From Pilosibacter fragilis (GTDB taxonomy: Bacteria; Bacillota; Clostridia; Lachnospirales; Lachnospiraceae), in assembly GCF_032490495.1 (NCBI RefSeq), contig NZ_JAVYJB010000011.1, positions 1 to 64,000 of the forward strand: 64,000 nt of DNA. Direction: 5' to 3'. The notes beneath the pieces are model-generated. The model ran no database searches. It was given only the letters and a program-made list of their open reading frames with translations, and was not told the DNA's origin. The position numbers and the translations under genes are program-made. Of this stretch, positions 51,837 to 61,398 are shown piece by piece (the first letter of the stretch is position 1; the number at the start of each line of letters is the position of its first letter).

Positions 51837-52831
51837 GTAAGAAAAATCGCCCCACAGACAGCGGCGGCAACTGGATGGATACTTATGGAGACATGGTAAC
51901 ATTGCTGCTTACATTTTTTATCATGCTGTATTCCATGTCTAACCTGGACGCACAGAAATGGACTATTTTTGTGAAAAGCATCCCAAGCATACAGAACCAG
52001 GGATCAGAGAATATTACCATTAATTCCCAGATGTCAGATACCCCAGAGGTGGATAGCAAAGGCCAGGAGATCGGCCAGGAGATTGCCCAGGAAGCTCTTC
52101 AGGCAGAAGATGTAAATGAACTGTATCTTACGATCGCTGAAAGCCTGAATCAGGCGGGTGTAAAGGAGGCTACGGTCATCAGGGGAGATGATTATACTTA
52201 TGTTTCTTTTGCAAATAATGTGTTTTTCGGTGCAGACAGCTCCGTGCTTACACGGGAAGGACAGGCAGTCCTCTATACATTTGCAAAAGCCATAGCTCCT
52301 GCAGCAGGTGGGATTGAACAGGTTAATATCATGTCCCACACTGCGAAAGTAACAGATAATTCACAGATCAATCCACAGATTATACGAAAAGACCGTATCC
52401 TTTCGGCGATGAGATCTGCAGAAGTATGTATTTATCTTCAGCAGCAGAATGTAATAAAGCCGGAGAAGCTGGTGGATATAAGTTATGGTGAATATCGCCC
52501 TATAGCAGATAATTCCACAGAAGAAGGAAGGATAAAAAACCGCAGGATTGAATTTTTGCTTTTAGATAATGGGGCAAAAGAAAGAGACCTGAATGAGTAT
52601 TATAAAGAGTTTAAGAGCGGTGAATATGCGAATACTACAGTAGTAACAGTAGGAGAGTCACAAAGCTCTTCCCAGGGTGGTGAAACCGTACCGGCAGATA
52701 CAGAGGCACCGGTAGATACCGGTGCAGCAGATGCAGGTGCAGAAGATGCAGGTGCAGAAGATGCAGGTGCAGAAGATGCAGGTGCAGAAGATGCAGGGTC
52801 TGTGGAGAAAATGCAAAATACCAGTGAATAA
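51833..52831 (+). CDS. motB: Flagellar stator protein MotB with repetitive acidic tail
   Basis: 332 residues. Single membrane helix with the ion-binding Asp in WMDTYGDMVTLLLTFFIMLYSMS (residues about 12-34; MotB D motif), then an OmpA-like peptidoglycan-binding domain ending near residue 250 (LSAMRSAEV; NRRIEFLLLD). The C-terminal 60 residues are Ala/Gly/Glu/Asp-rich with four A-G-A-E-D repeats and probably exposed outside the membrane. The tail is atypical. Confidence 0.95.
   Translation: MSKKNRPTDSGGNWMDTYGDMVTLLLTFFIMLYSMSNLDAQKWTIFVKSIPSIQNQGSENITINSQMSDTPEVDSKGQEIGQEIAQEALQAEDVNELYLTIAESLNQAGVKEATVIRGDDYTYVSFANNVFFGADSSVLTREGQAVLYTFAKAIAPAAGGIEQVNIMSHTAKVTDNSQINPQIIRKDRILSAMRSAEVCIYLQQQNVIKPEKLVDISYGEYRPIADNSTEEGRIKNRRIEFLLLDNGAKERDLNEYYKEFKSGEYANTTVVTVGESQSSSQGGETVPADTEAPVDTGAADAGAEDAGAEDAGAEDAGAEDAGSVEKMQNTSE
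52733..52792 (+). repeat. 15-bp tandem repeat, four perfect copies, in motB
   Basis: Unit GCAGGTGCAGAAGAT repeated at 52733, 52748, 52763 and 52778. It keeps the frame at any copy number and encodes A-G-A-E-D units, so length variation would alter only the MotB tail. Confidence 0.95.
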
Positions 52832-52846
52832 GAGAGGTCAGGAAGA

Positions 52847-53938
52847 ATGGCAGATGTTTTATCACAAAGCCAGATAGATGCACTTTTAAAATCCATGAGT
52901 GCGGATGCACCAGCACAGGAAAAGAAAACCGAATCTGTACAGCCTCTGTCACCAGAAGAAAAGAACTATATTAAATACGACTTTTTCAGCCCGAGGAAAT
53001 TCACAAAAGAAAAAATGAAGATCCTCAGGAGTGTATTTGAGAATTATGCACGTATTCTTACTTCCCAGATCAACGGTATTTTCCGCGTGATGACGGACAT
53101 AACGGTGCTGGATGTACAGGAAAGAAGGTATTACGAATACGTAAATGCCCTTCACGAAAACGACTGCATGACAATGATAGACGCATCAATAGCAGGAGAA
53201 GAAAAAATGAGTGTTCCACTGATGCTGTTTGTAACTCCGGGTATGGTGATTACACTGATCAACCATATGCTGGGGGGCGAAGATGTTGTAGCAGTAGAGG
53301 ATGATTACCGGTATTCCGACGTGGAACGTGCTTTGTACAAGCGGATTGTAGAATATATGACAGGTACCTTAAAGGATGGATTTTCGAATTATGTGAGCAT
53401 TGTTTTTTCCGTAGAACATGTAGAAGAAAATCCAACCATGGTCCAGGATGTAGGTCTGGATGAAACAGTAGCCATTATCATTTTAAATGTGGACATATCT
53501 GGACAGGCACAGGAAAAAGTAAAGATCTGCCTTCCGGGCAATCTTCTTACGGTGATCTTTCACAGTATTGACAACCGCAAGCACCTGGCAAGAGGATTTT
53601 CTTATCAGGATAATAAAGAGAAGATCATGGATAATATCCGTTACTCCAAACTGCCTATTACAGGACAGCTTGGCACGGTACAGCTGGATCTGAAAGGACT
53701 TTATCAGATCCAGGTAGGAGATGTGATCGATCTTGGAAAGCCAAAAGACAGTCCGGTCAGACTTTTTGTAGGACGTCAGCCTTGGTTTACAGGACAAATG
53801 GGATGTTATAAGAAAAATGTGGCTGTGAAGATTGAAAAATGCATTGCGTCACAAATAGAAGAAAAGAAAACGGATATAATGCCGCAGAAGGAAGAAGATC
53901 CTGATAACAGTGACGGATCTGTAAAAGAACAAGGATAA
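52847..53938 (+). CDS. fliM: Flagellar motor switch protein FliM
   Basis: 363 residues. N-terminal CheY-binding peptide LSQSQIDALLKSM (residues 5-17), the FliM core (FSPRKFTKEKMKILRSVFENYARIL near 47; GGEDVVAVEDDYRYSDVERALYKRI near 145) and a C-terminal SPOA domain (GTVQLDLKGLYQIQVGDVIDLGKP). It relays CheY-P to the rotor. Confidence 0.97.
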   Translation: MADVLSQSQIDALLKSMSADAPAQEKKTESVQPLSPEEKNYIKYDFFSPRKFTKEKMKILRSVFENYARILTSQINGIFRVMTDITVLDVQERRYYEYVNALHENDCMTMIDASIAGEEKMSVPLMLFVTPGMVITLINHMLGGEDVVAVEDDYRYSDVERALYKRIVEYMTGTLKDGFSNYVSIVFSVEHVEENPTMVQDVGLDETVAIIILNVDISGQAQEKVKICLPGNLLTVIFHSIDNRKHLARGFSYQDNKEKIMDNIRYSKLPITGQLGTVQLDLKGLYQIQVGDVIDLGKPKDSPVRLFVGRQPWFTGQMGCYKKNVAVKIEKCIASQIEEKKTDIMPQKEEDPDNSDGSVKEQG

Positions 53939-53994
53939 ATACGCTCCGGAATACGGGAGTATAAATAAGAATGAAGGAAGAAGAGGAATAAGAA

Positions 53995-54357
53995 ATGGCT
54001 AAGATAATGCTGGTAGACGATGCTGCTTTTATGAGGATGATGATCAAGAAAGCTCTCAGTTCAAGTGGATATAACGATTTTATCGAGGCACAGGATGGGG
54101 CAGAAGCAGTAAAAAAATACAGTGAGGAAAAACCGGACATGGTAATTATGGATATCACCATGCCAAATATGGACGGGCTTCAGGCTTTGAAAAAAATTCG
54201 TGAAGGTGATCCAAATGCCAAAGTTGTTATGTGTACAGCAATGGGACAGGAAAGCATGGTTGTAGATGCGATCAAATCAGGTGCCCGTGATTTTGTGGTG
54301 AAGCCTTTTGATGCACAGAGAATTGTAAAAACTGTAAATGACATTTTAGGAAAATGA
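53995..54357 (+). CDS. cheY: Chemotaxis response regulator CheY
   Basis: 120 residues, a stand-alone receiver. Acid pocket Asp8/Asp9 (LVDDAAF), phospho-acceptor Asp53 (VIMDITMPN), Thr near 81 (MCTAMG) and Lys103 (VVKPFD) are all present. Lies between fliM and flgC, an intra-operon cheY next to its target gene. Confidence 0.96.
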   Translation: MAKIMLVDDAAFMRMMIKKALSSSGYNDFIEAQDGAEAVKKYSEEKPDMVIMDITMPNMDGLQALKKIREGDPNAKVVMCTAMGQESMVVDAIKSGARDFVVKPFDAQRIVKTVNDILGK

Positions 54358-54377
54358 TCCATAAGGAGGGAACTGTT

Positions 54378-54827
54378 ATGGCATTTTTAGGTTCATTCGA
54401 TATAAGCGCTTCTGGAATGAGCGCACAGCGTGTCAGGATGGATATTGCGGCAGAAAACATAGCAAATATGGACACAACGCGGACAGAGTCAGGTGGTCCA
54501 TACCGAAGGAAAAATGTACTTCTTGAAAGCTATTCAGATACGTCTTTTGCCCAGGCAATGGAAAATGCAGCACGGGGAAAAGGAATAACCAGCCGTCATG
54601 CAGGAGTAAGAGTTTCTGGCATTGTGGAAGATGACAGAGAAGCTAAGAAAGTTTACAATCCGGATCATCCGGATGCGGATGCAGACGGCTATGTGACTAT
54701 GCCAAATGTGGATGTGCTGAAGGAAACGGTAGACAGCATGTCAGCGACCCGGTCTTATGAAGCAAATGTAACAGCGTTAAACGCAATTAAGCTGATGGCT
54801 CAGAAAGCACTGGAAATCGGTAAGTAG
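54378..54827 (+). CDS. flgC: Flagellar basal-body rod protein FlgC (displaced)
   Basis: 149 residues from ATG 54378 (AAGGAGGGAACTGTT). Signature DISASGMSAQRVRMDIAAENIANMDTTRT near residue 7, VYNPDHPDADADGYVTMPNVD near 93 and VTALNAIKLMAQKALEIG at the end identify FlgC beyond doubt. It would normally lie between flgB and fliE; here it is about 12 kb downstream, between cheY and fliY. Confidence 0.96.
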   Translation: MAFLGSFDISASGMSAQRVRMDIAAENIANMDTTRTESGGPYRRKNVLLESYSDTSFAQAMENAARGKGITSRHAGVRVSGIVEDDREAKKVYNPDHPDADADGYVTMPNVDVLKETVDSMSATRSYEANVTALNAIKLMAQKALEIGK

Positions 54828-54847
54828 AAAACAGGAGGAAAATAAGA

Positions 54848-56149
54848 ATGGGTGCACTCAGCTTTAATGAGATGGAAATAGATGCTCTTGGGGAGATGAT
54901 GAATATCAGCCTCGGAGCATCAGCGACAGCAATGTCTACCCTTTTAGGATCTACCGTTCACATTACGACTCCAAAGGTAAAGATCCTTACAAGGGATCAG
55001 TTTGAGTTTAAAAAGCTGGAACCGGCAGTAGGAGTAGAGATCGCTTATGTAGAGGGACTGGAAGGAAGCAATATTATGATGTTCAGCAGAAATGACGTGC
55101 GCATCATAGTAGGAACCCTTCTGGGCGAAGAGGTACCAGATGATAAATTTGAACTGGATGAGATCAACAGAAGTGCTATTTGTGAGGTAATGAACCAGAT
55201 GATGGGTGCTTCAGCAACGGCACTTTCAGAATTTTTGAAATTTACAGTTAATATATCCACACCAGTTTCTTTTGAGATCACAGACGCAGAAAGCTTTAAA
55301 AACAAGTATTTTCCGGAAGCAATTCCTATGGTGGTCATTTCCTTTACCCTTGAGATCGAAGGAAAGCTGAAAAGTGAGTTTTTAAATATTATGCCGGAAA
55401 AGCTTGCCAAAAGGCTTTTGGAACCATTTGAGATATCCCTGGAAGAAGCAGCAGAGGTTCAGACAGAAGATAAGGAGTCAGGATCAAAGGCAGTAGAAGA
55501 AACTGCAGAGAAGGTAATAGAAGAGGCAGCAGAGAAAGAAAAAACGCAGCCTGATCCAGAACCAGCACCTACACCGCAGCCAGAACCGGCCCCACAGCCA
55601 GCACCGGCCCCGCAGCCAGCACCGGTCCCACAGCCAGCATCTACACCGCAGCCAGCACCTACATCGCAGCCGGTATATTCCCAGATTCCAGCTGGTATTT
55701 CTGCAGATATGAATCCGGCTATTTTACAGCTTTTGAATCAGATGCAGCAGTCACAGGTGCAGATGATGCAGCTGATGCAGGATATGGAAAAACGGGAACA
55801 GGAAGGGAAAAAGGAATCCAGGGAACCTGCCCTGATCCGGCCGGCCAATGCGCCTGGTCTTGAATCTTCTGGAAGTGAAAATGGAGAAGAAAGCGCCAAC
55901 CAGGAAATGCTCATGAAGGTGCCGTTGGAGATATCAGTGGAAATAGGACGCACTAAGAAATTGGTAAAGGATATTCTGGAGTTTACCCAGGGATCTCTTG
56001 TAGTCCTGGACAAAATGGCAGGAGAACAGGCAGACCTGTATGTAAATGGACAGTGTGTTGCCAGGGGAGATATTGTAGTAGTAGAGGATAATTTTGGTAT
56101 CCGTATTACCGATATTGTAACCAGGGATATCAATCCGGAGAGCCCTTAA
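54848..56149 (+). CDS. fliY: Flagellar motor switch phosphatase FliY (FliN-type)
   Basis: 433 residues. Two CheC-like phosphatase half-sites with E-x2-N (EMMNISLGASATAMS near 17 and EVMNQMMGASATALS near 114), then a Glu-rich segment and a linker rich in Pro, Gln, Ala and Thr (residues about 237-277), a Gln/Met-rich segment, and a C-terminal SPOA/FliN domain from about 355 to the end. It replaces FliN in the C ring and dephosphorylates CheY-P. Both phosphatase sites look intact, so CheY-P turnover can occur at the switch. Confidence 0.95.
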   Translation: MGALSFNEMEIDALGEMMNISLGASATAMSTLLGSTVHITTPKVKILTRDQFEFKKLEPAVGVEIAYVEGLEGSNIMMFSRNDVRIIVGTLLGEEVPDDKFELDEINRSAICEVMNQMMGASATALSEFLKFTVNISTPVSFEITDAESFKNKYFPEAIPMVVISFTLEIEGKLKSEFLNIMPEKLAKRLLEPFEISLEEAAEVQTEDKESGSKAVEETAEKVIEEAAEKEKTQPDPEPAPTPQPEPAPQPAPAPQPAPVPQPASTPQPAPTSQPVYSQIPAGISADMNPAILQLLNQMQQSQVQMMQLMQDMEKREQEGKKESREPALIRPANAPGLESSGSENGEESANQEMLMKVPLEISVEIGRTKKLVKDILEFTQGSLVVLDKMAGEQADLYVNGQCVARGDIVVVEDNFGIRITDIVTRDINPESP

Positions 56150-56150
56150 T

Positions 56151-56417
56151 ATGATAACAGATATTGTTTCTACAACAGGTATGCTGCTTGCTTTTGTAGT
56201 CATTTTGTTTTTGGCATGGCAGGCAAGCCGGTACCTGGGGAAAAACGCCCCTTATGGAAATAAGGGGGGAAAGATGCGGATACTGGAACAACTAAAAGTA
56301 GGAAATGATCAGTACATTATTCTTCTTAAACTGGATGAAAACCAATATCTGCTTGGGACTAGTCAGACGGGGATCCAGGTTCTGGAACGGTTTAAGGAGG
56401 AGAAAACGAATGAATGA
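56151..56417 (+). CDS. fliO: Flagellar biosynthesis protein FliO (FliZ-like)
   Basis: 88 residues, 1 base after fliY. One N-terminal membrane helix (residues 9-28) followed by a short soluble domain with KMRILEQLKVGNDQYIILLKLDENQYLLGTS, the FliO core. It assists FliP assembly in the export gate. Ends 8 bases inside the next gene. Confidence 0.9.
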   Translation: MITDIVSTTGMLLAFVVILFLAWQASRYLGKNAPYGNKGGKMRILEQLKVGNDQYIILLKLDENQYLLGTSQTGIQVLERFKEEKTNE

Positions 56418-57066
56418 GCTGATTACAGGCTTAAATGGAGGAAATGTTCCTGCGCTGGATATTATCATGCTGCTTACCTTTGCAGCATTGCTTCCTTCCA
56501 TTGTGGTTATGATGAGTTCCTTTATGCGTATTATAATCATACTTTCTTTTACGAGAAATGCAATGGGAGTCCAGCAGACACCGCCTAATATGGTATTAAC
56601 AGGCATGGCACTTTTTTTGTCGCTGTATATTATGAGTCCGGTTATAGGCCAGATCAATACGGTTGCCTACGAGCCCTATAAAAATGGGGAGATCACACAG
56701 CAGGAGGCAGTAAGCCGCATGGCAGATCCACTGAAGCAATTCATGCTTCGCAATACAGAGAAGGATACGCTGGATCATTTTGTACAGATGTCAAAACAGG
56801 AAGTTAAGAAAGATGTGAAAGAATATCCTCTTACTGTTGTTGTACCAGCTTTTATGACCAGCGAATTAAAAAAAGGGTTTCTTGCAGGATTTCTGATTTA
56901 TCTTCCATTTCTGCTTATAGATATAGTGGTGTCTACCACCCTTATGTCCATGGGTATGGTAATGCTTCCGCCAACTATGGTCTCTCTTCCCTTTAAGTTA
57001 CTTTTATTTATTACAGTAAATGGCTGGGAACTTTTATTTTCCAGTCTGGTACAAAGCTTCCGGTAG
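56410..57066 (+). CDS. fliP: Flagellar export gate protein FliP
   Basis: 218 residues from ATG 56410 (AAGGAGGAGAAAACGA), overlapping fliO. The FliP core FMRIIIILSFTRNAMGVQQTPPNMVL near 40 and DIVVSTTLMSMGMVMLPP near 170 are diagnostic. No long cleavable signal sequence as in Gram-negative FliP, so the protein is short. Forms the FliP5-FliQ4-FliR export gate. Confidence 0.96.
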   Translation: MNELITGLNGGNVPALDIIMLLTFAALLPSIVVMMSSFMRIIIILSFTRNAMGVQQTPPNMVLTGMALFLSLYIMSPVIGQINTVAYEPYKNGEITQQEAVSRMADPLKQFMLRNTEKDTLDHFVQMSKQEVKKDVKEYPLTVVVPAFMTSELKKGFLAGFLIYLPFLLIDIVVSTTLMSMGMVMLPPTMVSLPFKLLLFITVNGWELLFSSLVQSFR

Positions 57067-57081
57067 GAAAGAGGTGGGAAT

Positions 57082-57345
57082 ATGACAGAAGTGCAGATCC
57101 TGGATATCATGTATGAAGCATTCCAGCTGGCAATGAAGCTGTCGCTGCCATTTCTGTTGATCAGTATGATCGTAGGTGTGGTCATTGCTGTTTTTCAGGC
57201 AGCCACACAGATCAATGAACAGACAATGACATTTGTCCCCAAGCTGCTGGCTATTATGGTGCTTTTAGGTTTTTTAGGAAGTTCTATGCTGGTCATGCTT
57301 CAGGAATTTTTTCAATACATAGTGGAATTGATCGCAAAGGGGTAA
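57082..57345 (+). CDS. fliQ: Flagellar export gate protein FliQ
   Basis: 87 residues, two membrane helices (about 16-40 and 50-75). Conserved SLPFLLISMIVGVVIAVFQAATQINEQTMTFVPK is the FliQ signature. AAAGAGGTGGGAAT lies upstream of the ATG. Third gate component. Confidence 0.95.
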   Translation: MTEVQILDIMYEAFQLAMKLSLPFLLISMIVGVVIAVFQAATQINEQTMTFVPKLLAIMVLLGFLGSSMLVMLQEFFQYIVELIAKG

Positions 57346-57354
57346 AGAAGATCT

Positions 57355-58113
57355 ATGTTTATCACATTTTCAATGGCAGTGATGCGTATGAGCGGAGCCA
57401 TCGGATTCAATCCCCTTTTTGGAAAAAGTAATTTTCCTGTAAAAATAAGGGCATATTTTATTTTTGCCCTGTCACTGCTCCTGTATCTGTCTGCAGACCA
57501 GACCCAGATGGCATATCCGGGATCAATGGCAGAATACATCCTGATGCTTGCGGGAGAGCTTTTTCTTGGGGCAGTGTTAGCCTTTGCAATGGAACTGGCA
57601 TTCCTTACGATCCGGTTTGCTTCTTCCATTATGGATTATTCAATGGGACTTAGCATGGCTCAGGTTTATGATCCCCAGTATGGAACCCAGTCAACGGTCA
57701 GTTCCGGTATTTATTATGCATTTATGGTACTGATCTTTTTTGCCAGCAACAGTCATTTGCGGCTGTTAGCATTGTTTTACCAGTCGGTACAGCTGATCCC
57801 TTTTGGAAAAGTGACATTTAATCCCATGCTGGTCCATGTGATCACAGCTGGATTCTGCCAGGGGATCCTTACTGGTATGCAGTTTGCATTTCCAATGATA
57901 GCAATTGAGCTTGTATCAGAACTGGCAATGGGGATTCTGATGCGTATCATTCCCCAGATCAATGTTTTTACGGTAAATTTCCAGGTAAAGATCATAATGG
58001 GGCTTTTGATGATGCTGCTACTGTTTTCGCCAATGGCAGATTATATAGATACCATCTTTACATATATGTATCAGATGATGTGGAAGCTTTTAAGCAATAT
58101 GAAACCAGTCTGA
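57355..58113 (+). CDS. fliR: Flagellar export gate protein FliR
   Basis: 252 residues with about six hydrophobic segments; MRMSGAIGFNPLFGKSNFPVKIRAYF near residue 9 and AMGILMRIIPQINVFTVNFQVKIIMGL near 180 are typical of FliR. Completes the FliPQR gate. Ten bases after fliQ. AAAGAAGATCT precedes the start. Confidence 0.95.
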   Translation: MFITFSMAVMRMSGAIGFNPLFGKSNFPVKIRAYFIFALSLLLYLSADQTQMAYPGSMAEYILMLAGELFLGAVLAFAMELAFLTIRFASSIMDYSMGLSMAQVYDPQYGTQSTVSSGIYYAFMVLIFFASNSHLRLLALFYQSVQLIPFGKVTFNPMLVHVITAGFCQGILTGMQFAFPMIAIELVSELAMGILMRIIPQINVFTVNFQVKIIMGLLMMLLLFSPMADYIDTIFTYMYQMMWKLLSNMKPV

Positions 58114-58130
58114 AAGGAGTGTCATAGAAG

Positions 58131-59204
58131 ATGGGACAGAGTGGCCAGGAGAAAACCGAACAGCCTACCGCCAAAAAGCGGCGGGATGCCAGAAAAGAAG
58201 GAAATATCTTCCAAAGCAGGGATGTAGCTACCGTAGTGATCTTGGCTGGCATATTTTTCGGGATCCGCATATGGCTTCCTTTTATATATGGACAGATGAA
58301 AAATTATATGACCTGGGTCATAGATGGAGCAGCCCGGTCCTCAGAAGATATGCTTTCAGCCAGTCTTGTTTTTGTTACACTGTCTGTGTTTTTAAAATGT
58401 GCGCTTCCTCTGTTGCTTTTAGCCCTTTTACTTGGAATTGTGGCGCATGGAGTACAAACACGTTTTAATGTATCCTTTAAATCCATCCGGCCAAAATGGA
58501 ACAGGCTTAATCCTCTTTCAGGCATAAAACGTCTGTTTTCCATGAAAAATGCAGTAGAGTTGGTGAAAAACTCCATCAAGATAACACTGCTGCTGGTATT
58601 GCTTTACAACATACTGAAGCAGGATCTGCAGCCCATGGCATCAATGATCGATATGAGTCCTGCAGCATCTGCGGCTTATATGATGAAAATGATCTTTGAT
58701 CTGCTGATACGTGTATGTATTGCCTTTATGGTCATTGCCTTTGGCGATTATCTGTATCAGCGCTGGGAATATGAAAAAGAGCTTCGCATGACAAAGCAGG
58801 AAGTAAAAGATGAGTATAAACAGACAGAAGGTAATCCTGAGATTAAAAACAGGATCAAAAGCCTGCAGCGTCAGATGGCATCCAGCAGGATGATGCAGAA
58901 GGTTCCCCAGGCAGATGTGATCATACGAAATCCTACCCATGTGGCCATTGCTTTAAAATATGATCCTGATCATGACAATGCTCCGGTAGTACTTGCCAAG
59001 GGATTAGATGAACTGGCGTTAAGAATCGTAAAGGTGGGGGAAGAAAACAATGTTTATACCATTGAAAATAAACCACTTGCACGGGCTATGTACAATTCCT
59101 GTGAACTGGACAGGCCGATCCCCTCAGAATTTTATACGGCAGTAGCAGAAATCCTGGTATATCTGTATAAACAGGATAACGGGAAAAATAAAGATAAAAA
59201 ATAA
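58131..59204 (+). CDS. flhB: Flagellar export switch protein FlhB
   Basis: 357 residues. N-terminal EKTEQPTAKKRRDARKEGNIFQSRD, four membrane helices, and the autocleavage motif NPTH near residues 265-268 (IIRNPTHVAIALKYDPDHDNAP). Self-cleavage between Asn and Pro switches export from hook to filament substrates together with FliK. A full-length, intact copy. Confidence 0.97.
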   Translation: MGQSGQEKTEQPTAKKRRDARKEGNIFQSRDVATVVILAGIFFGIRIWLPFIYGQMKNYMTWVIDGAARSSEDMLSASLVFVTLSVFLKCALPLLLLALLLGIVAHGVQTRFNVSFKSIRPKWNRLNPLSGIKRLFSMKNAVELVKNSIKITLLLVLLYNILKQDLQPMASMIDMSPAASAAYMMKMIFDLLIRVCIAFMVIAFGDYLYQRWEYEKELRMTKQEVKDEYKQTEGNPEIKNRIKSLQRQMASSRMMQKVPQADVIIRNPTHVAIALKYDPDHDNAPVVLAKGLDELALRIVKVGEENNVYTIENKPLARAMYNSCELDRPIPSEFYTAVAEILVYLYKQDNGKNKDKK

Positions 59205-59225
59205 TAGTTGGAGATTAATGGACGA

Positions 59226-61349
59226 ATGAAACGGTTATTGAGTTACTCAGTGGTTATGTTTGTGATCACGATCATATTGCTTTTGATCATTCCCCTTCCG
59301 GCGGGACTGGTGGATGTGGCGATCATATTGAATATGTCCCTTTCCATGATGATCCTGGTAATAACCATGACCATTCGGGAGCCATTGGAATTCTCCATAT
59401 TCCCCTCTCTTTTGCTTATTACCACGCTGTTCCGTCTGGGTATCAATGTTTCAACCACGAGAAATATCCTTTCTCAGGGAGGTTCATCAGGCCGTGTCAT
59501 TGCTGCCTTTGGTGATTTCGTTTTAAGAGGAAACGTAGTAGTAGGTCTGATCATCTTCCTGATCATCGTGTTGATGCAGTTTATTGTTATCACAAAAGGT
59601 GCAGAACGAGTGGCAGAGGTGGCAGCCAGATTTAATCTGGATGCCATGCCGGGAAAACAGATGGCTATTGATGCAGACCTTAGTTCTGGCCTGATCAATG
59701 AAACACAGGCAAAGGAACGGCGTGCCAAGGTTCAGAGAGAAGCAGATTTTTATGGCGCAATGGATGGTGCGACTAAGATCGTAAAGGGTGATGCAGTTAT
59801 GTCACTTATCACAACTGCCATCAATCTGATCGGCGGCAGCATCATCGGTATTGTACAGTCCGGCAGCAGCATCTCAGCCGTGCTGAGTACCTATTCCATT
59901 GCGACAGTAGGTGATGGTCTGGTATCCCAGATACCGGCTCTTCTTATTTCTACTGCAACAGGAATGATCGTTACAAGAGCTGTTTCAGAAGGCAGCTTAA
60001 ATGAAGATGTATCAAAGCAGTTTCTGGCCCAGCCTCATGCTATGATCGTTAGTGGTGCAGCAGTGGCGGTCATGGCTGTGATACCTGGAATGCCGGCAGT
60101 AAGGACTCTGGTTGTGGCTGCATGTCTTATGGGAAGCGGATTTTATCTTTCCGGAAAGATAAAAAAAGAGCCACAGGCATTGTCACAAATGGCAATGGCT
60201 CCTTCTACCCAGCTTCAGGATTCCCCACAGGCTCAGGCAGCTGCTGCAAAAGAGGAAGTAAGTGAGGAAGAATATTTTAAAGATGTAAATAATGTATACA
60301 GCCTTCTTACACTGGAGCCAGTGGAGATCGAGTTTGGTTATAGTCTGATCCCTCTGGCAGATGAGTCAGTAGGCGGAAGGCTGATCAGCAGGATCGTTAT
60401 ATTCCGCCGCCAATATGCCCAGGATATGGGATTTGTGATCCCATCCATCCGGCTCCGGGACAGTTCTTCCCTGGGACCAAGTCAGTATAGTATTCGGATA
60501 AAAGGAGAAGAAATTGCAGGAGGAGAGATCCTGATTGATTATTTCCTTGCTCTGGAACCAGAGGAGGTGGAAGAAGAAATTGAAGGTATTGAGGCCATTG
60601 AACCGGCATACGGTATACCCAGCAGGTGGATCAAGCCTGAAAACAGAGATCGGGCTGAATTATATGGTTATACGGTCATTGATCCTCTGTCTGTATTGCT
60701 CATGCATCTTTCAGAAGTCATCCGGCAGCATTCATACGAACTGCTTACAAGACAGGAAGTGGTAAGGCTTACGGAAAATCTGAAAAAAACAGCTCCTGAG
60801 CTGGTGGAAGAGGCAATACCACAGATGATCAGCTACAGTTATTTCCAGAGAGTTCTTACAAACCTTCTAAAAGAAGGAATTCCGGTCCGTGACCTGGAGA
60901 CCATTGTAGAGAATCTGATGCAGACAGCCTCAGAAACAGGTCTTCCTCCAAGAGAGCTGGACCAGACAGTAGAAAAGATCAGGACAGCTCTTAAACGTAC
61001 CATTACCCGCATGTACTGTACAGATGGATGCATGAAAGTCATCACACTGGATGCCCAGCTGGAACGGGAAATGGTCGCATCCTTGTCAAAAGGGGAAAAT
61101 GGCTTATATCTGGCATTAAACCCGGAAATGCTCCAGCATGTGATCCGGCAGCTGGCAGAGCAGATAAAAAAGTTCAGTGGTTTATCACAGAATCCGGTGA
61201 TCCTGACTTCACAGGTTATGAGGATCCATTTTTACCATCTGGTAGAACCCTTTTATCCTAATATCAGGGTGCTTTCATTTAATGAGATCGCAAATAATGT
61301 GCAGATCCAGTCAATTGGAAATATAAGTACAATGAAAAAAGGATCATAA
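59226..61349 (+). CDS. flhA: Flagellar export protein FlhA
   Basis: 707 residues from ATG 59226; a TTG at 59208 would add 6 residues. Seven or eight membrane helices in residues 1-310, the FHIPEP-like signature (PSLLLITTLFRLGINVSTTRNIL near 65, GDFVLRGNVVVGLIIFLI near 95) and a cytoplasmic domain of about 380 residues that docks chaperone-substrate complexes. It is followed not by flhF/flhG but by the sigma-factor gene. Confidence 0.97.
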   Translation: MKRLLSYSVVMFVITIILLLIIPLPAGLVDVAIILNMSLSMMILVITMTIREPLEFSIFPSLLLITTLFRLGINVSTTRNILSQGGSSGRVIAAFGDFVLRGNVVVGLIIFLIIVLMQFIVITKGAERVAEVAARFNLDAMPGKQMAIDADLSSGLINETQAKERRAKVQREADFYGAMDGATKIVKGDAVMSLITTAINLIGGSIIGIVQSGSSISAVLSTYSIATVGDGLVSQIPALLISTATGMIVTRAVSEGSLNEDVSKQFLAQPHAMIVSGAAVAVMAVIPGMPAVRTLVVAACLMGSGFYLSGKIKKEPQALSQMAMAPSTQLQDSPQAQAAAAKEEVSEEEYFKDVNNVYSLLTLEPVEIEFGYSLIPLADESVGGRLISRIVIFRRQYAQDMGFVIPSIRLRDSSSLGPSQYSIRIKGEEIAGGEILIDYFLALEPEEVEEEIEGIEAIEPAYGIPSRWIKPENRDRAELYGYTVIDPLSVLLMHLSEVIRQHSYELLTRQEVVRLTENLKKTAPELVEEAIPQMISYSYFQRVLTNLLKEGIPVRDLETIVENLMQTASETGLPPRELDQTVEKIRTALKRTITRMYCTDGCMKVITLDAQLEREMVASLSKGENGLYLALNPEMLQHVIRQLAEQIKKFSGLSQNPVILTSQVMRIHFYHLVEPFYPNIRVLSFNEIANNVQIQSIGNISTMKKGS

Positions 61350-61398
61350 GTGTACGGTCAAATGATATAAACAGCAGATAACAGGAGTGAGTAAAGTT

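Noticed and set aside
55540..55680. Pro/Gln/Ala repeat in fliY as a possible frameshift or mis-assembly
   Set aside because: The frame is maintained from the CheC-like part to the FliN part; proline-rich linkers are normal in FliY.
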